The notes under the pieces were generated by a model. It searched no databases. It saw nothing but the letters and a program-made list of their open reading frames with translations, and was not told where the DNA came from. Positions 63,764-64,000 of a DNA stretch of 64,000 nt are shown here, in pieces. How positions within the stretch are numbered: the first letter of the stretch is position 1; every line of letters begins with the position of its first letter. The stretch is from Diphasiastrum complanatum (taxonomy: Eukaryota > Streptophyta > Lycopodiopsida > Lycopodiales > Lycopodiaceae): NCBI GenBank assembly GCA_029204225.1, contig CM055093.1:32561777-32625776 (forward strand), given 5' to 3'. A program made the translations under genes and the position numbers.

Positions 63764-64000
63764 AATGTGGATTACCATAACTAGACATGATCTATGCTTT
63801 AGTGTGTGTAGGGCACTCTAGATTATGGAATTCTCTATAGAGGGGGTATCATTGATTTGCATGCCTTTAGTGATTCGGATCTTAATTAGGTGCTTTCTCC
63901 ATCATTTCTAGGATCAATTGGACTTATTTTGCTACATTTTCAACAAATTTTAGTTATCTTGAGTGATAGGGGCCAATCTCTTCTACAAGGGACTGAACTC
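63764..64000 (+). repeat. Perfect copy of 34104-34340
   Basis: All 237 bases match the copia RNase H remnant and its flank at 34104-34340. The match continues to the window edge, so the duplicated segment is probably longer. Confidence 0.97.

Overview
This window looks like repeat-rich nuclear DNA of a land plant. The reasons are Ty1/copia and Ty3/gypsy LTR retrotransposons with plant-type primer-binding sites (initiator-tRNA-Met type and tRNA-Asp type), hAT and CACTA-like DNA-transposon remains, a LINE-like tail, long dinucleotide microsatellites, and apparent splice acceptors. Most coding sequence is broken by stops and frameshifts. No rRNA, tRNA, CRISPR array or prokaryotic feature was seen. 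The species cannot be fixed from the sequence alone.

Layout. 1-2.7 kb is non-coding retroelement sequence (here 'family N') ending in a (TC)64 tract. 3.4-8.2 kb is a decayed copia element (A) with a truncated 5' LTR and a full 3' LTR, followed by another copia fragment and an inverted family N fragment. 10.3-12.9 kb holds a gypsy LTR, tRNA-Asp PBS and gag (family G), abutting an opposite-strand extra ORF (12.9-14.3 kb). 16.8-19.3 kb holds a CACTA-like terminal exon and a compound microsatellite array. 19.9-22.1 kb is a tandemly duplicated copia/gypsy mosaic. 22.9-28.4 kb holds the only two long intact host-like ORFs, a duplicated gene of unknown function. 28.9-29.6 kb is the C-terminal domain of a LINE-like element. 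31.7-34.2 kb holds two copia fragments in opposite orientations. 35.2-45.9 kb is a mosaic of hAT, gypsy and copia pieces, including a copia family (C) with a microsatellite inside its LTR. 46.4-50.4 kb is a three-copy tandem array of a roughly 1.35 kb unit carrying a copia gag start. 51.1-52.8 kb has another extra ORF downstream of a gypsy integrase tail. 52.8-60.8 kb contains a family C LTR, a third extra ORF and a complete non-autonomous LTR element (56057-60007) with PBS, PPT and a perfect 5-bp target-site duplication. 62.6-63.76 kb is an inverted copy of the 16.9-17.96 kb region, joined directly to a perfect copy of 34104-34340.

No genes form a pathway here. The biology is retroelement nesting, segmental copying and microsatellite growth. 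The best candidates for something undescribed are the duplicated gene pair, the family of extra ORFs linked to gypsy elements, the complete non-autonomous element, and the junction at 63.76 kb made of two segments that both also occur elsewhere in the window.
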